Positions 6,778 to 9,028 of a stretch of 9,028 nt of DNA are shown here, piece after piece. The stretch covers positions 1-9,028 of the forward strand of contig JAGCTK010000122.1 in NCBI GenBank assembly GCA_017963715.1. Reading direction: 5' to 3'. Below the pieces are notes generated by a model. The model was given only the letters and a program-made list of their open reading frames with translations, was not told the origin of the DNA and ran no database searches. The first letter of the stretch is position 1. Each line of letters opens with the position of its first letter. The stretch comes from Alphaproteobacteria bacterium (GTDB lineage: Bacteria > Pseudomonadota > Alphaproteobacteria > RF32 > CAG-239). A program made the translations under genes and the position numbers.

Positions 6778-7491
6778 CTTTTTCTCCGATGTCGCGCTGA
6801 TTTTCTTAACACAGATAATTTGCAGCGCAATCATCAAAAGGAAAAATGCCAACATCGAAATTTTGACGCCCGCAAAGGATAAAACGCTTGACAGCAAATA
6901 CACGCTGATAAACAAAACCGTATTTAAGCGCATCTTTGTTTTGAACAAAAGTTCGGTTTTGTTCAAGGTGCAGGCAAAACCCGTGCAAAAAGCATAAAAC
7001 AACACGAGCAGTATAAAAATCGCAAAATTCAAAAACGGGCCGATAATTGCCACGCTTAAAGCCAACCAGTCAATCAACTTATTCAAAACCGGCGTATAAT
7101 CTTGTTTTTCAAGCACAAAATTGCCCTTGAGGCTCTGACGACGGATATCGTCTTTGTTGATGGTATAAATATATGAGCGTGTGATGGTAATACCGTTACG
7201 CACATCTTCCTGTTCCAAAAAATCTTTGGTTGTATCCAAAATAAGCCAAATTTTTTCATCACCCAATTGATAGGCATGTGTTTTGATTGTCTCTTCAGGT
7301 ACAACAACTTTCCCGTTCTGAACTCTAATCGGGCAAAATTCATCCACCGCCTGTTGCACATACGGTACCGCCTTGGGTAATATCGTTTTAACATTAAAAG
7401 CCGAATAAAAAGCCACAAAAGCCGAAAAAATCAACACGACGAGCGCACCGCTTCCACGGCCGTTTTTAATATACCAAGCAATTTTTTGCAT
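6769..7491 (-). CDS. Integral membrane protein, DUF1189-like
   Basis: The protein has 240 residues with four clear hydrophobic segments: about 15-33, 143-175 (long, ending in a cysteine-containing FYAFCTGFACTL), 191-208 and 210-228. Between the first and second is a loop of about 105 soluble residues, probably outside the cytoplasmic membrane, containing ILPKAVPYVQQAVDEFCPIRVQNGKVVVP and WLILDTT. One helix, an exported domain with an (I/L)-x-D-T-T motif, then a helical bundle resembles DUF1189 proteins, best known from Firmicutes and of unknown biochemical role. That match is from memory and moderate. The first helix is likely uncleaved. The gene has its own promoter-like sequence and terminator, so it seems to be a single-gene unit, divergent from lpxA. 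Confidence 0.82.
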   Translation of the reverse strand: MQKIAWYIKNGRGSGALVVLIFSAFVAFYSAFNVKTILPKAVPYVQQAVDEFCPIRVQNGKVVVPEETIKTHAYQLGDEKIWLILDTTKDFLEQEDVRNGITITRSYIYTINKDDIRRQSLKGNFVLEKQDYTPVLNKLIDWLALSVAIIGPFLNFAIFILLVLFYAFCTGFACTLNKTELLFKTKMRLNTVLFISVYLLSSVLSFAGVKISMLAFFLLMIALQIICVKKISATSEKKAD

Positions 7492-7528
7492 CTTACAAAT
7501 ATCCTTTTTTTCTAAACCGTTTACGCTA

Positions 7529-7557
7529 TATATAATTCAAAATAATTCGTTTGTGAA
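7529..7557 (-). promoter_or_regulatory. Probable sigma-70 promoter of the DUF1189-like gene
   Basis: On the minus strand, TTCACA (7557-7552, 5/6 match) is followed by 17 bases and TATATA (7534-7529, 4/6 match). The start would be about 30 bases before the ATG at 7491. The rest of the 194-bp divergent gap (7492-7685) is very AT-rich; I could not pick a convincing promoter for lpxA in it. Confidence 0.5.
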
Positions 7558-7685
7558 GTAAAAAAATCTCGGCGACATAATTTGTCATATATTGTGTGTT
7601 CAAAACGCAGATTTGTATTTACAAAACCGCCAAATTCCCTTAGTGTTTTTGATAATATATAACATTATATTTAAGGTTAAACATC

Positions 7686-8516
7686 ATGTCTGAAATTCAT
7701 CCCTCAAGTGTTGTCGAAAAAGGCGCACAAATTGCCGAAAATGTTCAAATCGGCCCGTTTTGTTTTATCAGTTCCAAAGCCAAAATCGGCAAAAACGTCA
7801 AATTGATTTCGCACGTTACCGTCTATGGCGATACCACCATCGGTGATGATACCGTCGTTTTTCCGGGTGCTTGTTTGGGAACCGGTCCGCAAGATCACGG
7901 CAATGAATTTCAAGAAGGTGCCAAACTTGTGATCGGCAAACGCAATGTGATCCGCGAAAATGTCACCATGCACGCCGGCACCCCGAAAGGGCAAAACCCG
8001 ATTAAAGGTGAAGAACCTCAAAAATTGATTACGATTGTCGGTGATGACGGCATGTTTATGGCCGGTTCGCATGTTGCACACGATTGCGTGGTCGGCAACA
8101 ATGTGATTATGACAAACAACGCTGTCATCGGCGGCCATGTACGTATCGGTGACGGCGCCATTTTGGGCGGCAACTGCGCCGTACATCAATTCTGCCGCAT
8201 CGGCCGCAAAGCGATGATCGGCGGTTTGTCGGGTGTAACACGTGATGTGATACCGTTCGGTATTGTCACCGGTGATCGTGCCAAATTGCGCGGCTTAAAT
8301 GTCATCGGCTTGAAACGCAGCGGTTTTGATGAACCCACCGTTAAAGCCATTACCCGTGCTTATATGTATATTTTCAAAGGTAAAGACGGCAATTTTGAAG
8401 AACGTATCAAGGCTGCTCGCACAAAATTCAAAGACAACGCCATGGTCATGGAACAACTTGATTTTATTGACGAAGCCCTGGACGGCCGCCGCAATATCAT
8501 GACGGCTGAGATATAG
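7686..8516 (+). CDS. lpxA: UDP-N-acetylglucosamine O-acyltransferase (lipid A biosynthesis, first step)
   Basis: LpxA transfers a 3-hydroxyacyl chain from acyl carrier protein to the 3-OH of UDP-GlcNAc in the cytoplasm, starting lipid A synthesis. Residues 1-190 show the hexapeptide-repeat left-handed beta-helix (IGPFCFI, IGKNVKL, IGDDTVV, VGNNVIM, IGDGAIL and others); the helical C-terminal domain follows GLKRSGF (208-214). By alignment to E. coli LpxA, the catalytic His125 corresponds to His132 (SHVAHDC), with His129, His151 and His167 matching the other conserved histidines. Gly180 matches the chain-length ruler Gly173 of E. coli, predicting a long (C14-like) acyl substrate rather than C10. 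The length of 276 is close to the normal ~262. TAAGG lies upstream of the ATG. The usual lpxD-fabZ-lpxA-lpxB cluster is not seen: the left neighbour is divergent and the right neighbour is a tRNA. Confidence 0.97.
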   Translation: MSEIHPSSVVEKGAQIAENVQIGPFCFISSKAKIGKNVKLISHVTVYGDTTIGDDTVVFPGACLGTGPQDHGNEFQEGAKLVIGKRNVIRENVTMHAGTPKGQNPIKGEEPQKLITIVGDDGMFMAGSHVAHDCVVGNNVIMTNNAVIGGHVRIGDGAILGGNCAVHQFCRIGRKAMIGGLSGVTRDVIPFGIVTGDRAKLRGLNVIGLKRSGFDEPTVKAITRAYMYIFKGKDGNFEERIKAARTKFKDNAMVMEQLDFIDEALDGRRNIMTAEI

Positions 8517-8538
8517 TTTTCGATGTATTTTGGCCTCC

Positions 8539-8565
8539 AAGCATTTATCCCATAAAAAAATGCTT
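8539..8565 (+). other. Hairpin between lpxA and tRNA-Glu
   Basis: AAGCATTT (8539-8546) pairs with AAATGCTT (8558-8565) around an 11-base loop. No T-run follows on either strand, so it is at best a weak terminator or RNA 3'-end stabiliser for lpxA. Its right arm overlaps the candidate -35 box of the tRNA. Confidence 0.4.
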
Positions 8566-8592
8566 GCAATCGCATTTAAAATACGTTAAAAG
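8564..8592 (+). promoter_or_regulatory. Candidate promoter of tRNA-Glu
   Basis: TTGCAA (8564-8569), the same -35 hexamer as the 6S RNA promoter, is followed by 17 bases and TAAAAG (8587-8592, 4/6 match). The start would be near 8599, a few bases before the mature tRNA 5' end. The -10 match is mediocre. Confidence 0.4.
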
Positions 8593-8603
8593 AAGAAAAC
8601 TTC

Positions 8604-8678
8604 GGTTCCATCGTCTAGTGGTTAGGACGCGGCCCTCTCAAGGCTGCAACACGAGTTCAAATCTCGTTGGAATCACCA
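8604..8678 (+). tRNA. tRNA-Glu (anticodon CUC), CCA encoded
   Basis: The acceptor stem GGTTCCA (8604-8610) pairs with TGGAATC (8668-8674) with one G-U. The anticodon stem CGGCC/GGCTG encloses the loop CTCTCAA, giving anticodon CTC at 8637-8639, which reads the glutamate codon GAG. The T arm is ACGAG-TTCAAAT-CTCGT (8651-8667). Discriminator A8675 is followed by a genomically encoded CCA (8676-8678). The cloverleaf is complete and should be functional. Its 3' part is duplicated downstream. Confidence 0.95.
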
Positions 8679-8709
8679 ATAAAAAAGCCTCCCTTGCGGA
8701 GGTTTTTTT
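8658..8709 (+). repeat. Direct repeat, left copy: tRNA-Glu 3' end plus terminator
   Basis: These 52 bases match 8902-8953 at a constant 244-bp offset with only four mismatches, all clustered at 8667-8670 (TTGG here, CCCA there). The last 39 bases (8671-8709 and 8915-8953) are identical. The block runs from the T loop through CCA and the whole terminator. Confidence 0.9.
8681..8709 (+). terminator. Rho-independent terminator of tRNA-Glu
   Basis: CCTCC (8688-8692) pairs with GGAGG (8698-8702) around CTTGC. The stem can be extended by a G-U pair and by A-run/T-run pairing (A 8681-8686 with the T 8703-8709 run). It starts two bases after the tRNA CCA and can work in both directions. Confidence 0.88.
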
Positions 8710-8914
8710 GTTGGTCCATATCATCCTTGCCGAGATTTGAACGAGGAACGAGCTCGAGGATAAAAAATGCCCTGAATGGCATTTTTTACCGCAAGAGGCG
8801 CAGTTTGTTTAGCAAGCAAGGAAGCGAAAAGCGCCCGCGGCGAGCTTAACAAACAAGTGACCGAAGAGTGTTTGTGAGCCCCGCGAACCAAACACTCAAG
8901 ACAAATCTCGCCCA
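8710..8914. mobile_element. Gene-free, hairpin-rich filler between tRNA-tail repeats; candidate small non-autonomous element
   Basis: I see no credible gene in these 205 bases. Structures present: CGAGATTTGAAC at 8731-8742, an exact 12-base reverse complement of the tRNA T arm (8655-8666); a perfect 11-bp terminator-like stem at 8761-8788; a long stem joining GTTTGTTTAGC (8803-8813) to GCTTAACAAAC (8844-8854) with one mismatch; and a perfect 9-bp stem, GAGTGTTTG/CAAACACTC (8866-8874 with 8889-8897). The part at 8789-8888 is richer in G+C than the surrounding intergenic DNA. Direct repeats of a tRNA 3' end on both sides resemble the attachment sites left by site-specific integration, but no integrase is present. 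Alternatives are a local duplication of the tRNA tail, or a palindromic repeat family spread through the genome. Confidence 0.4.
8761..8788. terminator. Perfect hairpin with A/T-run flanks, terminator-like on both strands
   Basis: TAAAAAATGCC (8761-8771) pairs perfectly with GGCATTTTTTA (8778-8788) around the 6-base loop CTGAAT. A-run and T-run flanks make it look like a bidirectional rho-independent terminator, although no gene needing one lies between it and the tRNA terminator 50 bases to the left. Confidence 0.6.
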
Positions 8915-8953
8915 AATCACCAATAAAAAAGCCTCCCTTGCGGAGGTTTTTTT
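8902..8953 (+). repeat. Direct repeat, right copy: tRNA-Glu tail remnant plus terminator
   Basis: This is the second copy of the block at 8658-8709. CAAATCTCG, AATCACCA and the terminator are kept, but the acceptor-strand bases TTGG are replaced by CCCA and nothing upstream of 8902 resembles a tRNA, so this is a tail remnant and not a second tRNA gene. Its T-run reaches the stop codon of the minus-strand gene at 8952-8954. Confidence 0.85.
8925..8953. terminator. Second copy of the terminator, shared by converging transcripts
   Basis: The same CCTCC-CTTGC-GGAGG hairpin with A6 and T7 flanks as at 8681-8709. On the minus strand it begins at the stop codon of the oxidoreductase gene and ends in T6 (8930-8925), so it would terminate that gene; on the plus strand it would stop read-through from the tRNA side. 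Confidence 0.8.
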
Positions 8954-9028
8954 AATCTATCCGGCTATGTATGATTTTTGCCGCGTCAATACCCGAGGCA
9001 ATCGCCTCAACCACGGTTGAACCGCCGA
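8952..9028 (-). CDS. C-terminal end of a probable FAD/NAD(P)-dependent oxidoreductase (GltD-like)
   Basis: Only the last 24 codons are in the window, read from 9026 to a TAA at 8954-8952. They encode GGSTVVEAIASGIDAAKIIH followed by SRID. The G-x-(S/T)-(T/V)-V-x-A-I-A-x-G-x-x-A-A motif is typical of the final FAD-contacting helix of the glutamate synthase small subunit (GltD) and related NAD(P)H:acceptor oxidoreductases such as the dihydropyrimidine dehydrogenase PreT-type subunit. The fragment cannot separate these. The stop codon touches the T-run of the second terminator copy. Confidence 0.7.
   Translation of the reverse strand, partial: GGSTVVEAIASGIDAAKIIHSRID

Noticed and set aside
7704..8189. 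Minus-strand frame of 161 residues inside lpxA
   Set aside because: It is a shadow of the hexapeptide-repeat region of LpxA with no independent support.
8667..8915. Two short frames (plus 8667-8849, minus 8721-8915) in the region after the tRNA
   Set aside because: They run through the tRNA end, terminators and hairpins, lack ribosome sites, and look like translated repeat DNA.
8848..8922. A second tRNA gene at the right-hand repeat
   Set aside because: Only the 3' tail is similar; there is no acceptor 5' strand, D arm or anticodon arm, and the acceptor-strand bases are changed to CCCA.

Overview
The window (9028 bp, moderately AT-rich) looks like chromosome from a Gram-negative bacterium, most likely an uncultured alphaproteobacterium of the gut/host-associated kind. 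This rests on a sigma-70 RpoD with an acidic non-conserved insert, a lipid A gene (lpxA), and a small coiled-coil gene followed by zapA and a 6S RNA, an order I associate with Alphaproteobacteria. The taxonomic call is inference from gene content, not a database match.

Layout, left to right. (1) Positions 1-349, minus: a truncated gene of unknown function that runs off the left edge, with a palindrome in its promoter region. (2) 429-2894, minus: glycogen/alpha-glucan phosphorylase glgP, probably starting at a TTG with its own promoter. (3) 2996-3990, minus: a cell-division/small-RNA block made of a short coiled-coil protein, zapA with a striking Val-Glu-Pro-Lys repeat insert, 6S RNA (ssrS) whose promoter overlaps the zapA stop codon, and a rho-independent terminator. 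(4) 4074-4589, plus: a short, divergent ThiE/TenI-like protein whose 3' end overlaps the end of rpoD tail to tail by 7 bp. (5) 4583-6646, minus: primary sigma factor rpoD with a candidate promoter; before it, 6769-7491, minus, a four-helix membrane protein resembling DUF1189, ended by a terminator built over its stop codon. (6) 7686-8516, plus: lpxA, without its usual fabZ/lpxB/lpxD neighbours. (7) 8604-8678, plus: tRNA-Glu(CUC) with encoded CCA and a terminator. (8) 8658-8953: the 3' end of the tRNA plus its terminator is repeated 244 bp downstream (48 of 52 bases identical), enclosing a hairpin-rich, gene-free 205-bp segment. (9) 8952-9028, minus: the last 24 codons of a probable FAD/NAD(P)-dependent oxidoreductase of the GltD type.

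Most of the window is housekeeping: transcription (RpoD and 6S RNA, which binds the sigma-70 holoenzyme), division (ZapA), envelope (LpxA), carbon storage (GlgP) and translation (tRNA). The parts that deserve attention are the duplicated tRNA tail with its palindromic filler, which resembles a small non-autonomous element inserted at a tRNA gene, and the repeat-expanded ZapA. I found no CRISPR array, integrase, transposase or defence gene.
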